Source of the DNA: DASRQK01 sp964401685
GTDB taxonomy: Bacteria > Bacteroidota > Bacteroidia > Sphingobacteriales > Sphingobacteriaceae
Assembly (NCBI GenBank): GCA_964401685.1
Contig: CAYNZH010000009.1
Span: 6,916 to 70,915 of the forward strand
Direction of reading: 5' to 3'
DNA: 64,000 bases
A program made the translations under genes and the position numbers. The notes beneath the pieces were generated by a model. It did not search any database, was not told the DNA's origin, and worked only from the letters and a program-made list of their open reading frames with translations. Shown here in pieces: positions 32,457 through 40,831 of this stretch (its first letter is position 1; the number at the start of each line of letters is the position of its first letter).

Positions 32457-32945
32457 TCATTCGCTTATTAACTCGTTATAAACGGGTAAATCCGGCAAAA
32501 AAGTATATTTTTTCGCGTTAAAATCGATTTTGCAATAAAAATGCGTGAGCCCGTTACTCACCAGGAGGTAGGGGACTTTGAACACGCTGTTATACCTGGC
32601 TATTTGCTCAAACACCGTATCGGTGATCCGGATGCCGGGATTTTTAAATTCTGCAAGCAGGAGTCTACTTCCTTTGCGAGAATAAACCAGCAGATCTGAT
32701 CTCCGAGGCATATTGTTCAGTTGGAGGCCACTTTCAGGCATGATGAGCGCTTTTGGATAGTGCTTTTCTTCTATCAGGTAATGTATCCAATGCTGCCGCA
32801 CCCATTCCTCAGGGGTGCAGATGAGGTGTTTTTTTCGAAGAATATCAAACACGAGGTGATTTCCCTCCTTTTTGCTGATTTGGAGAGTGCACGGAGGCAG
32901 GCTGAGCGGTATGGGTTTAAATTCAGTTGACTGTTGCAATTCCAC
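32457..32945 (-). CDS. HsdR N-terminal domain protein, predicted PD-(D/E)xK nuclease fold
   Basis: 162 aa, a stand-alone HsdR-N type domain. The nuclease residues are in place: Asp84 in RRSDLLVYS, then Glu99 and Lys101 in LLLAEFKNPG, the PD-(D/E)xK pattern. There is no helicase, specificity or methylase partner nearby, so this is not a type I restriction system. In many Bacteroidota this gene lies next to holA, as here, which suggests a DNA maintenance role. It overlaps the small membrane-protein gene by 23 bases. Confidence 0.8.
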   Translation of the reverse strand: MELQQSTEFKPIPLSLPPCTLQISKKEGNHLVFDILRKKHLICTPEEWVRQHWIHYLIEEKHYPKALIMPESGLQLNNMPRRSDLLVYSRKGSRLLLAEFKNPGIRITDTVFEQIARYNSVFKVPYLLVSNGLTHFYCKIDFNAKKYTFLPDLPVYNELISE

Positions 32946-33312
32946 CTGATCTTTTTGTATAAGTTGCTATAGGGCTGAAAGCAGACGCCTCGAAATGAGG
33001 TGAATCGATCACCAAATGCTTCGGCATTGGCTCGCCCTTTTTGAAAAAATAGGCAATGGTTGCGCTGCCGTATTCATTATAAGGGAGTAGATCCCCACAA
33101 GCGTGATAATCAGCGCGCTCCGGGTATTCTACCGAGAAGGCATAAATCCGGATAATTCCTCCTTTGTTTTGTTCGTTTCTCACAAAGGCGACTTCTTCAA
33201 ATCCGCCCGGCAGATCTTTTATTCCGCGTTGGGTAAAGCTGTCCTTGAGTATCATAAAGCCGATAAAGAGCGCAATCCCAATCAACACAATTCTAAATGT
33301 CCTTTTTTTCAT
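32923..33312 (-). CDS. Membrane-anchored hypothetical protein
   Basis: 129 aa from the ATG at 33312; a longer frame reaches 33366 but adds unlikely sequence before the basic start KKRTFR. One N-terminal transmembrane helix (about 6-24) is followed by an extracytoplasmic domain (FEEVAFVRNEQNKGGI, HACGDLLPYNEYGSATIAYFF). It is divergent from holA and overlaps the HsdR-N gene by 23 bases. I do not recognise the family. Confidence 0.6.
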   Translation of the reverse strand: MKKRTFRIVLIGIALFIGFMILKDSFTQRGIKDLPGGFEEVAFVRNEQNKGGIIRIYAFSVEYPERADYHACGDLLPYNEYGSATIAYFFKKGEPMPKHLVIDSPHFEASAFSPIATYTKRSGGIATVN

Positions 33313-33351
33313 AGAAAGGAATTTTCTACACGAAGATACGCAAAAAATCGG

Positions 33352-33359
33352 TATCTTAG
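33352..33359 (+). promoter_or_regulatory. Near-consensus -7 box TATCTTAG for holA
   Basis: One mismatch from TAnnTTTG, 11 bases before the holA ATG at 33371. The longer frame that starts at 33164 runs through this site and the divergent gene, and is not used. Confidence 0.35.
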
Positions 33360-33370
33360 CACTCACAGCA

Positions 33371-34378
33371 ATGGACGCAAATAAAATTTTACAGGATATA
33401 AGGAATAAAAAGTATCATCCCATCTACTTGTTACATGGGGATGAAAGCTATTATATAGATCTTATAAGCGATTTTATCGAGGATAATGTGCTGCAAGATG
33501 TTCAGAAAGGTTTTGATCAAACCATCCTTTACGGAAAGGATACCGATTTTGCAACGCTGGTTGCGGCGGCCAAGCGTTTTCCCATGATGGGCGAGTATCA
33601 GGTCATTATCGTCAAGGAGGCACAGAGCATGAAGTGGCGTGGGGGGGATGATTTGCTTGTTTCCTATTTGACTCAACCTGTGCCCAGCACTATTCTGGTT
33701 TTGGCCTATAAGCACGACAAATTTGACAAACGAAGGAAGGCTTTTAAATTGGCTCAGAAAGCCGGGGTTGTTCTGGAGTCGAGCAGGCTTTATCCCAATA
33801 AGATCGCAGCATGGGTGGAAGATTACCTGAGACAAAAGGAAAGGAAAATTCATCCCCACGCAGCAGCGTTGATCGGGGAATACCTCGGTGCGGATTTATC
33901 AAAAATCGTTAACGAGCTGGATAAGATGCTGTTGAACATCCCGTCTGGGAGTGAGGTTTCCTTGAAGGATATTGAGACCAACATAGGAATCAGCAAGGAT
34001 TACAATGTGTTTGAACTAAATTCGGCGCTTGGGCAAAGGAACGCACTGCAAGCCTATAAAATAGTCGATTATTTTGCTTCAAATCCAAAGAATCATCCCG
34101 TCCCCGTAGTTATCGGAGCGTTGGGCGGATATTTTACCAAGATATTGAAATACCATTATCTGTCGGACAAAAATCCCCAGTCGGTGGCACGGGAGTTGGG
34201 TGTGCATCCTTTTTTTACCAAGGAGTACGAGCAGGCAGCGAGGCTGTATGACCGGAAGAATTTGTTTAGGCTATTGCATGTAGTACACGATTATGATCTT
34301 CGATCCAAGGGGTTGGGAGCAGCAGATCCTTCACCGGATGCTTTGCTCAAGGAGCTTGTATTCAAAATTTTAAATTAA
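33371..34378 (+). CDS. holA: DNA polymerase III subunit delta
   Basis: 335 aa from the ATG at 33371 (MDANKILQDIRNKKYHPIY). It shows the clamp-loader delta pattern: LLHGDESYYIDLISDFIEDN in the N-terminal AAA+-like domain without a functional Walker A, AWVEDYLRQK, and the C-terminal collar helices. Delta opens the sliding clamp during loading. The C-terminus (ALLKELVFKIL) is complete. It lies next to the HsdR-N gene and is followed 12 bases later by an outer-membrane protein gene. Confidence 0.88.
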   Translation: MDANKILQDIRNKKYHPIYLLHGDESYYIDLISDFIEDNVLQDVQKGFDQTILYGKDTDFATLVAAAKRFPMMGEYQVIIVKEAQSMKWRGGDDLLVSYLTQPVPSTILVLAYKHDKFDKRRKAFKLAQKAGVVLESSRLYPNKIAAWVEDYLRQKERKIHPHAAALIGEYLGADLSKIVNELDKMLLNIPSGSEVSLKDIETNIGISKDYNVFELNSALGQRNALQAYKIVDYFASNPKNHPVPVVIGALGGYFTKILKYHYLSDKNPQSVARELGVHPFFTKEYEQAARLYDRKNLFRLLHVVHDYDLRSKGLGAADPSPDALLKELVFKILN

Positions 34379-34390
34379 ATCTCATTGTCG

Positions 34391-34969
34391 ATGAGTAGTA
34401 GACGGAATATACTTTTGCGGGTTTTTCCCGTGATGATCATACTTCTCGGGTTTGGCGTTTCTATCCAGGCTCAGGGCCCTAATCCCTTGTACACACTGAT
34501 CCAGGGTGGAGGGATTTATGGGATAAGCACCGGTCCGAGTGCGGATATTCCGAAAATGCACGGATACCAGTTTCAGTTCGTGATTGGGCGCAATTTTGAT
34601 GATCGACATTTCGTCGGAATTGGGATTGGAAACGACGTCTATCGCCAGAAATCCGTGCTTGAAGGTGGTCAACTCAATAAGATCAGCTTTTTGCCGATAT
34701 TTCTCGATTATCGGTTACCGTTCTGGAGGCCAGGACCACTCAGCCAGCTAGGCGGTATGGCCAATGCAGGTTATGCGCCCTTTGTGGGCAGTCACTTCTC
34801 CGAGGGGTTTATGGGCAAAATTGGATTGACCTATTCTCAGATGCTCGTTGATCGTTCGGACCTGCATCTGAGTGTGGGTTATGGTTTTCAGGAGGTTGGA
34901 TCCAGATTCAGGGCCCAACCCTTTGTGCAACAAAACCTTTTTGTGACCGTCGGCCTCTTCGTTTACTGA
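34391..34969 (+). CDS. Outer-membrane beta-barrel protein
   Basis: 192 aa from the ATG at 34391 (two residues upstream is only a TTG). A signal peptide (about 1-28, ending SIQAQG) precedes alternating strands: FQFVIGRNFDDRHFVGIGIG, FLPIFLDYRLPFW, MGKIGLTYSQM and a final aromatic strand FVTVGLFVY. This is the OmpA/PorT-like eight-strand barrel pattern. It overlaps the end of the convergent ABC-F gene by 7 bases. Function unknown. Confidence 0.75.
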   Translation: MSSRRNILLRVFPVMIILLGFGVSIQAQGPNPLYTLIQGGGIYGISTGPSADIPKMHGYQFQFVIGRNFDDRHFVGIGIGNDVYRQKSVLEGGQLNKISFLPIFLDYRLPFWRPGPLSQLGGMANAGYAPFVGSHFSEGFMGKIGLTYSQMLVDRSDLHLSVGYGFQEVGSRFRAQPFVQQNLFVTVGLFVY

Positions 34970-36588
34970 TTGTACATTTGCTCTCTTTGTTCCCGGACCT
35001 GTTCGTTGGAAATGTATTCGTCGTAGCTCATCAATTTGTCAATGACTCCATTTGGCGTGATCTCAATAATGCGATTGGCTACGGATTGGGTCAATTCGTG
35101 ATCTCTCGAGGTAAATAAAATAGTTCCACGAAAGTCGGACATTCCGTTATTGAGCGCAGTAATGGACTCAAGGTCCAAGTGGTTGGTCGGCTCGTCCAAA
35201 AGCAGGACATTTGCCTGCTGTAGCATCATTCTCGAAAACATACAGCGCATTTTTTCACCGCCAGAGAGCACCGAGGCCTTTTTCAACACCTCTTCACCGG
35301 AAAATAACATTTTGCCTAAAAATCCTCTTATATATTGCTCGTCCTTTTCACCCGAGGCATATTCGCGCAGCCAATCGATAAGATTGTCGGTTTTGCCTTC
35401 GAAAAATTCCGTGTTATCCATTGGTATATCGGCATAATTGATCGTGACTCCCCACTTGAAGTTCCCTGTAAAGTCAGTTTCCCGCCCGGTGAGAATTTCA
35501 TAAAAGGCAGTAGTCGCGAGACTGTTTTTGGAAATAACGGCAATCTTGTCGCCTTTATTTACCATAAAACTCACTTTGTCAAAATATGTCTCCCCGTGAT
35601 TCTGATGACCCAGGTTTTCAATTTGCAAAATTTGATCACCTGCTTCACGACTCATGTCATTGAACATGATTGCCGGATATTTTCTATTGGAAGGCTTGAT
35701 TTCCTCCACATTGATTTTGTCCAAAGCTTTTTTACGACTGGTCGCTTGCTTGGATTTGGACGCGTTGGCACTAAATCGACGTATAAATTCCTGTAACTCC
35801 TTGATTTTATCTTCGGTCTTCTTGTTTTGGTCTGCCCGTTGCCGGAGAGCCAATTGGCTGGATTCGTACCAGAAGGAGTAATTTCCGGTGTAAATAGATA
35901 TTTTCCCAAAATCAATATCCACCACGTGCGTACAAACCGCGTCCAGGAAGTGCCTATCGTGAGATACAACCAGGACTGTCGCCTCATAGTTGGCAAGAAA
36001 ATCTTCCAGCCAGGCTATAGTATCTATATCGAGGTCGTTCGTCGGCTCATCGAGCAATAAGATGTCTGGATCGCCAAAAAGTGCTTGAGCGAGCAGGACA
36101 CGGACTTTCTGGTTACCATCGAGCTCCTTCACTAATTTATAATGGAGGCTTTCATCGATGCCGAGATTACTCAATAAAGTGGCAGCATCACTCTCTGCAT
36201 TCCAACCATCCATTTCTGCAAACTGATGTTCCAGCTCGCCGGCTCGTTCGCCATCTGCGTCGGTGAAGTCCTCTTTTGCATAGATCGCGTCCTTCTCTTT
36301 CATGATTTGGTAGAGCTCCTGGTGACCCATCATCACCGTTTCAATGACCGAAAACTCGTCATACGAATAATGGTCTTGCTTCAGGACCGCCATCCGCTCT
36401 CCGGGTGTGAAACTGACCGATCCAGTGGTGGGATCCACGTCGCCGGAGATGATTTTCAAAAAGGTTGATTTACCTGCACCATTGGCACCTATTACCCCAT
36501 AGCAATTGCCCCCAGTAAATTTTAAATTTACGTCTTCAAACAACACACGCTTACCATAGCGAAGTGACAGATTGGAAATATTGATCAT
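34963..36588 (-). CDS. ABC-F family ATPase, YbiT-like, with one degenerate ATP site
   Basis: 541 aa from the ATG at 36588, four bases after a perfect -7 box. Two nucleotide-binding domains are joined by a charged linker (about 240-300). Domain 1 has Walker A GANGAGKS (34-41), but its signature reads LDGNQ (156-160). Domain 2 has a signature LSGGE (441-445), but its Walker A reads SKNSLATT (353-360). Both switch Glu residues (DEPTND, DEPTNH) are kept. ABC-F proteins act on ribosomes, and this class includes translation factors. It is not a transporter. Confidence 0.88.
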   Translation of the reverse strand: MINISNLSLRYGKRVLFEDVNLKFTGGNCYGVIGANGAGKSTFLKIISGDVDPTTGSVSFTPGERMAVLKQDHYSYDEFSVIETVMMGHQELYQIMKEKDAIYAKEDFTDADGERAGELEHQFAEMDGWNAESDAATLLSNLGIDESLHYKLVKELDGNQKVRVLLAQALFGDPDILLLDEPTNDLDIDTIAWLEDFLANYEATVLVVSHDRHFLDAVCTHVVDIDFGKISIYTGNYSFWYESSQLALRQRADQNKKTEDKIKELQEFIRRFSANASKSKQATSRKKALDKINVEEIKPSNRKYPAIMFNDMSREAGDQILQIENLGHQNHGETYFDKVSFMVNKGDKIAVISKNSLATTAFYEILTGRETDFTGNFKWGVTINYADIPMDNTEFFEGKTDNLIDWLREYASGEKDEQYIRGFLGKMLFSGEEVLKKASVLSGGEKMRCMFSRMMLQQANVLLLDEPTNHLDLESITALNNGMSDFRGTILFTSRDHELTQSVANRIIEITPNGVIDKLMSYDEYISNEQVREQREQMYNQ

Positions 36589-36592
36589 TTTG

Positions 36593-36600
36593 CAAAGATA
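36593..36600 (-). promoter_or_regulatory. -7 box TATCTTTG four bases before the ABC-F gene
   Basis: Perfect TAnnTTTG on the minus strand, then four bases, then ATG at 36588. It excludes the upstream in-frame start at 36618 and predicts a leaderless transcript. Confidence 0.6.
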
Positions 36601-36677
36601 CGGTTTGTCCTGCAACATTTTCGAGTAAATTGCGACTTATATATAGAGCACGTTAATGAATAGGTTATAAATCAAAG

Positions 36678-37247
36678 GTGAAGGACACGCATTACGACGA
36701 TAGGGAATTGATAAATATGTGTCTGGATGGGCAACAAACAGCCTATGCAATGCTTTACCAAAAGTACTCTGTGCCGGTTTTCAACACCATCTGCCGATTG
36801 GTGAATTTTCAGGTAGCCGAAGCAGAGGATTTGCTTCAAGAAACGTTTGTGTCGGTATTTTCTAAGATGGAGCGTTTGAAGGAAATAGAAAGTTTTGAGG
36901 CATGGACCAAGAGAGTTGCCATAAATCTGAGCATCTCCCATTTACGCAAGCGCAGGGTGTATTTTCAGGAATTGGACGACACTGCCCACTTGGATATCGC
37001 AGACGATGACGACGATAGTATCAGGTGGCGTGAAAGCCGATTGGATGAAATTGAGCAGGCAATAGCCAGTTTGCCCGAGACGAGTAAAACGATCGTTAAC
37101 CTTTTTGTTTTCGAGGATATAGCCCAGGAGGAAATAGGAAAATTGTTGGGCATGTCTCACGCAGCGGTAAGAAGTCAATATCATAGGGCTAAAAACCGCA
37201 TTGCCGCTCAGCTAAAAAAGGAATTGAGTAATGAAGAAGAACGATGA
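36678..37247 (+). CDS. ECF-type RNA polymerase sigma factor
   Basis: 189 aa from a GTG start at 36678. Sigma region 2 spans about 20-90 (YAMLYQKYSVPVFN, then AEDLLQETFVSVFSKM with the -10-recognition helix), and region 4 spans about 125-180 (IAQEEIGKLLGMSHAAVRSQYHRAKNR, a helix-turn-helix). It directs polymerase to a small regulon. Its stop overlaps the start of the membrane protein gene at 37231 by 17 bases, the usual sigma/anti-sigma arrangement, with a DUF4097 protein third. Confidence 0.88.
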   Translation: MKDTHYDDRELINMCLDGQQTAYAMLYQKYSVPVFNTICRLVNFQVAEAEDLLQETFVSVFSKMERLKEIESFEAWTKRVAINLSISHLRKRRVYFQELDDTAHLDIADDDDDSIRWRESRLDEIEQAIASLPETSKTIVNLFVFEDIAQEEIGKLLGMSHAAVRSQYHRAKNRIAAQLKKELSNEEER

Positions 37248-38019
37248 ATTAAAGGGTTGGATCACTGAGAATCGGTCAGATTTTGATAAGATGGTCCCCA
37301 GTCCCCAAGTGTGGAGGGAGATCAGTGCGCGCCTGCCCGAGCCGAAACCTCGGTCCACATTTATGGTATGGCGAATTGCTGCCGCAATCCTTTTGTTTAC
37401 AGCACTCGGGGTGTACGGAGCGATATGGATCGCACAAAATGCGCAGCAACCCCAGCAAGTGGAGACTGCACAGAGCGGCTCTAAACCCGCTAAAAGGGAG
37501 AGATCCCAATCCGTCCAGGTTTGGGAAGATGTCTCTAAGGATATTGTCCGGATTTCCGATGAACGCACACCCCAGTCTCCTAAGGAGAGCGAGCGGGCAA
37601 TAACCACTCAGCCAGCTCTGCTGACGGAGTCTCTTCCACCCAGTCCACATGAAGTCCCTGCAAGCAAACGCATAGAAGAAGTTTTAGCGCTGTCTGACTT
37701 GCATGAGTTGCCGGAATCAAAGATCGAATTATTGCTACAGACGGTAAAACACGATCCGAACTCCAACGTGCGACTTGCTGCGTTGGAGCTGTTAGCCAGC
37801 CGACTTCCTGAAGAGCGCAGCAACCAAATTATTCAGGAAGTTTTTGTGGAGCAGGATGACCCTTTCCTTCAGCTGGAATTGATGATAGCCATGGCGAGCG
37901 ACGATTCACTTCGGATCAGTCAACCGGTAGCAGAACGTTTGTATGCGATTACGGAAGATCCGCGCAGTTTGGACTTCGTCAAAGAGCATGCTTTAGCCGT
38001 ACTCATGATGACTTGGTGA
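37231..38019 (+). CDS. Putative anti-sigma factor with periplasmic HEAT-like domain
   Basis: 262 aa. A short cytoplasmic N-terminus (1-44) with DFDKMVPSPQVWREI is the anti-sigma-like part; one transmembrane helix follows (about 46-68), then a Pro/Ser-rich linker (about 70-140), then a helical region (145-262) with HEAT-like pairs (DPNSNVRLAALELLASRL, DDPFLQLELMIAMA). It is coupled to the sigma gene by overlap, so it probably holds that sigma factor at the membrane. The HEAT domain may sense a protein signal; this is inference. Confidence 0.7.
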   Translation: MKKNDELKGWITENRSDFDKMVPSPQVWREISARLPEPKPRSTFMVWRIAAAILLFTALGVYGAIWIAQNAQQPQQVETAQSGSKPAKRERSQSVQVWEDVSKDIVRISDERTPQSPKESERAITTQPALLTESLPPSPHEVPASKRIEEVLALSDLHELPESKIELLLQTVKHDPNSNVRLAALELLASRLPEERSNQIIQEVFVEQDDPFLQLELMIAMASDDSLRISQPVAERLYAITEDPRSLDFVKEHALAVLMMTW

Positions 38020-38067
38020 TTTTTTATTAAAGCAAATTTTTACAAGTAAAATATAAAAATAAAAGCG

Positions 38068-39078
38068 ATGAAAGCAAAACGAATTAGTAGCACAATAGTG
38101 CTTGGATTAACCATGTTGACCGGCGCAGTATATGCTCAAAGCGGTGCGAAGAGTTTACCGAAGGTTTTTTCCAATCCGGAACATGCACCGAATCTGGTTT
38201 TTCGATTGGATGAAAACCCTTCAAAAGCGTACCCCAAAGAGCTGAAAGAATTCCGCTTTACGAAAGGCAGCGGAAAGCTGATTTTATCTGTGGGCAATGC
38301 GGTTATCGAAGGGTACGCAGGTGATGAAGTTATTATATCGACTATGGTCGAAGTAATCCCTGAGGCGGACTCCAGAGCCGCAGGATTGCAAAAAATCAAT
38401 CCATCTGGGTTGAGCGACAACACGGGTTTGGGTTATAACCGCGCCGACGATGGTGATGTTACCGAATTAAGTCCGGTAAGCACGAGTTTTGGGCTCAGCT
38501 CAGACACAGTTTTTATCAGGATTCCTCGAAATCTCCAAGTCTCGGTCAGCGGAGGAAATATGTGGTCAAGCGGCAACCTTTCCCTATCCAATTTTGATGG
38601 CGAAATCGAGCTGTCGACCACCAGAGGTGATATTCATTTGACGAATATAACTGGTCCAGTGACTGTGAAGACCTCTTATGGCAACATTGAGGCAGTTTTC
38701 AGGAAGCCTGTAAAGGGACCTGTTTCTCTGATTTCGAATATGGGTTTTGTCGACGTGGCGTTGCCCGCCTCTATCAAAGCAAATGTCGAGTTGAGTACCA
38801 TGGTCGGTGCCTTGTACGCTTCTGAGAAATTTGATATTCAGAGAGACGTTCCCCTACGCGTTGAAGGAGAGTATATAGCGCCTTCGGACGAGGAAGTAAC
38901 TGTAGAGCATGCAATTATCCGCGAAACCCGTAATAAAGGAAATGCAATCACCATCAGGGGGATCGGGAATTTTATGGGTAGCCAAAGCAATCGGCTCAAG
39001 GGCACTCTCAACGGCGGCGGTGAGCATATTATCGTAAAGACGACTTACGGAAAAATTTATCTACGCGAAATTGAGTGA
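38068..39078 (+). CDS. Exported DUF4097-like beta-strand-repeat protein
   Basis: 336 aa. A signal peptide (1-24, ending VYAQ) is followed by repeating short beta strands in the style of DUF4097 adhesin-like proteins (GKLILSVGNAVIEGYAGDEV; SVSGGNMWSSGNLSLSNF; ELSTTRGDIHLTNITG; VKTSYGNIEAVF), which build a right-handed beta solenoid. It is the third gene after sigma and anti-sigma and is a good candidate target of that sigma factor. Its exact role is unknown. Confidence 0.75.
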   Translation: MKAKRISSTIVLGLTMLTGAVYAQSGAKSLPKVFSNPEHAPNLVFRLDENPSKAYPKELKEFRFTKGSGKLILSVGNAVIEGYAGDEVIISTMVEVIPEADSRAAGLQKINPSGLSDNTGLGYNRADDGDVTELSPVSTSFGLSSDTVFIRIPRNLQVSVSGGNMWSSGNLSLSNFDGEIELSTTRGDIHLTNITGPVTVKTSYGNIEAVFRKPVKGPVSLISNMGFVDVALPASIKANVELSTMVGALYASEKFDIQRDVPLRVEGEYIAPSDEEVTVEHAIIRETRNKGNAITIRGIGNFMGSQSNRLKGTLNGGGEHIIVKTTYGKIYLREIE

Positions 39079-39118
39079 GATAGTGCAGGCACGCCCCGAA
39101 TAAATTTTCAGGCGGTAC

Positions 39119-39150
39119 TTGGAAAGATCCAAATAAACAGCTTATATTTG
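39119..39150 (+). promoter_or_regulatory. Promoter for the DAACS symporter
   Basis: TTG -33 element at 39119-39121, a 21-base spacer, and a perfect -7 box TATATTTG at 39143-39150. The ATG follows at 39174. Confidence 0.6.
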
Positions 39151-39173
39151 GTCGCTATACCGTAGGATAAATT

Positions 39174-40376
39174 ATGAAAAAAATTAGAATCGGCCTGCTC
39201 GGTCGCGTCGTTATTGCTATCGTGTTGGGGATTGGTCTGGGTCTGGTTTTTCCAGACTGGGTTTCCCGCATCTTTTTGACCTTTAACGCCTTATTTGGGA
39301 ACTTTCTGAATTTTGTCGTTCCCCTTATTATTTTAGGATTGATCGCGCCGGGGATTGCTGATTTGGGTAACAACGCCGGAAGGTTATTGCTTCTCACCTC
39401 TGGATTGGCTTACACATTTACCATTTTCACCGGATTGTTCGCGTATTTTTCGGGAATGCTGCTTCTCCCGGGCTTGCTCGGAGCGGACGGCACACGTCTG
39501 GTCGACGAAGCTACCAAGCAACTTGAACCTTATTTCACTCTCGAAATGCCTGCAGTTTTCGGAGTGATGACGGCGTTGATTCTTTCGTTTATGTTGGGTC
39601 TTGGAATTAGTTTTATTCGGGGCAATGTCCTGAAAAATGGTCTCGAGGAATTCAAAGAGATCATCATGAGAATTATCAATCATGTGATTATTCCTTTACT
39701 TCCTTTATATATTTTCGGTATCTTTTTGAGTATGACCGTCTCCGGGCAGGTCGCGAGTGTGCTCTCCATTTTTTTAAAAATTGTGTTGCTCATTCTTGTA
39801 CTGACTATCGTTCTGTTGATTGTTCAGTTTGTTGTTGCGGGATATATTGCCAAGGTCAACCCCTTTAGGGCTCTAAAGGTGATGTTGACAGCCTATCTGA
39901 CCGCATTGGGTACGCAATCATCGGCTGCGACTATACCTGTGACGCATCAGCAGACCCTCAAATTGGGCGTGGATAAGGATATTGCTGGATTTGTAATTCC
40001 GCTATGTGCCACGATTCATCTTTCCGGGAGTATGCTGAAAATCACCGCTTGTGCGATGGCGGTCATGATGATGAACGGCGAAGTCATCAATACCGAAATC
40101 TTTATAGGCTTTATCTTTCTCCTGGGAATTACGATGATCGCTGCACCGGGCGTGCCTGGCGGGGCGATTATGGCTGCTGTAGGCGTTTTGACTGCAGTAC
40201 TGGGATTCGATGAGCAGTCGATTGCCTTAATGATCGCTTTATATATTGGGATGGACAGCTTCGGAACAGCCTGCAATGTGACCGGAGATGGGGCTATTGC
40301 CCTGATCATTGACAAAATTTACAAGAAAAAAGCGGTCGAGGAGGGGGTATTGACCACAGATGCTGTCAACGACTAA
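39174..40376 (+). CDS. Dicarboxylate/amino acid:cation symporter (DAACS), altered binding site
   Basis: 400 aa, eight transmembrane helices with re-entrant loops. The HP1 tip is TQSSAAT (247-253), the TM7 motif is ATIHLSG (279-285) and the TM8 motif is MDSFGTACNVTGD (360-372). Compared with GltPh, the Asp for the substrate amino group (Asp361), Asn368 and the Na+-site Asp372 are kept, but the Arg that binds the side-chain carboxylate is Gly364. It probably takes up a neutral or otherwise non-acidic substrate with Na+ or H+. Confidence 0.87.
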   Translation: MKKIRIGLLGRVVIAIVLGIGLGLVFPDWVSRIFLTFNALFGNFLNFVVPLIILGLIAPGIADLGNNAGRLLLLTSGLAYTFTIFTGLFAYFSGMLLLPGLLGADGTRLVDEATKQLEPYFTLEMPAVFGVMTALILSFMLGLGISFIRGNVLKNGLEEFKEIIMRIINHVIIPLLPLYIFGIFLSMTVSGQVASVLSIFLKIVLLILVLTIVLLIVQFVVAGYIAKVNPFRALKVMLTAYLTALGTQSSAATIPVTHQQTLKLGVDKDIAGFVIPLCATIHLSGSMLKITACAMAVMMMNGEVINTEIFIGFIFLLGITMIAAPGVPGGAIMAAVGVLTAVLGFDEQSIALMIALYIGMDSFGTACNVTGDGAIALIIDKIYKKKAVEEGVLTTDAVND

Positions 40377-40410
40377 TATTGTAAATGCGTATAGGAGCAG
40401 TATCGTATTA

Positions 40411-40448
40411 TGAGCGGTGAAGTAGGGACTGATTCCCTACTTCTCTAC
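40411..40448. terminator. Hairpin between convergent genes
   Basis: A perfect 10-bp stem (GAAGTAGGGA at 40419-40428 with TCCCTACTTC at 40434-40443) and 5-base loop, extended by TGAG/CTCA after an internal mismatch. No clear T-run follows on either strand, so it may act as a Rho-independent terminator only weakly, or stabilise 3' ends of both messages. Confidence 0.55.
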
Positions 40449-40459
40449 TCAAATAAATG

Positions 40460-40681
40460 CTAGTATTCGTCTTCATTGAAGAAGAAGTCATCCTTGGTAG
40501 GATAATCCGGCCAGATTTCTTCAATATTTTCATAAGGTTCCCCGTCGTCTTCAAGAGATTGAAGATTTTCGATTACCTCAACAGGAGCGCCTGAACGTAT
40601 CGCATAATCGATAAGTTCATCTTTAGTGGCCGGCCACGGGGCATCTTCCAAATGCGAAGCTAATTCTAATGTCCAATACAT
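40460..40681 (-). CDS. DUF2795 domain protein
   Basis: 73 aa from the ATG at 40681. An N-terminal helical domain (WTLELASHLEDAPWPATKDELIDYAIRSGAP) matches the DUF2795 pattern of small winged-helix-like proteins, followed by a strongly acidic tail (NIEEIWPDYPTKDDFFFNED). The promoter box at 40713-40720 lies inside the longer frame, which argues for the short start. Function unknown; the acid tail could mimic nucleic acid. Confidence 0.8.
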   Translation of the reverse strand: MYWTLELASHLEDAPWPATKDELIDYAIRSGAPVEVIENLQSLEDDGEPYENIEEIWPDYPTKDDFFFNEDEY

Positions 40682-40712
40682 ATCCCAAAAAATTAAGTCG
40701 TTCAATTTTGCG

Positions 40713-40720
40713 CAAAAATA
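40713..40720 (-). promoter_or_regulatory. -7 box TATTTTTG for the DUF2795 gene
   Basis: Minus strand TATTTTTG matches TAnnTTTG; the ATG at 40681 is about 31 bases downstream. The 110 bases further upstream, to 40831, are AT-rich and show no other feature I can name. Confidence 0.5.
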
Positions 40721-40831
40721 TAACAAATTTTTTATCTTTTCGAAATAATTTTCAAAACATTTGGAATATTATTTTATTGAGAGGATCTTTGGGTGACAAT
40801 CGACTGTAAAACAGGAGTTTGTTTCGGGAAA

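Noticed and set aside
32457..32945. Type I restriction system
   Set aside because: Only the HsdR N-terminal domain is present; there is no HsdM, HsdS or helicase part nearby.
33164..33370. Longer N-terminus for holA
   Set aside because: It would run through the divergent gene and the promoter region; the normal delta-subunit start is at 33371.
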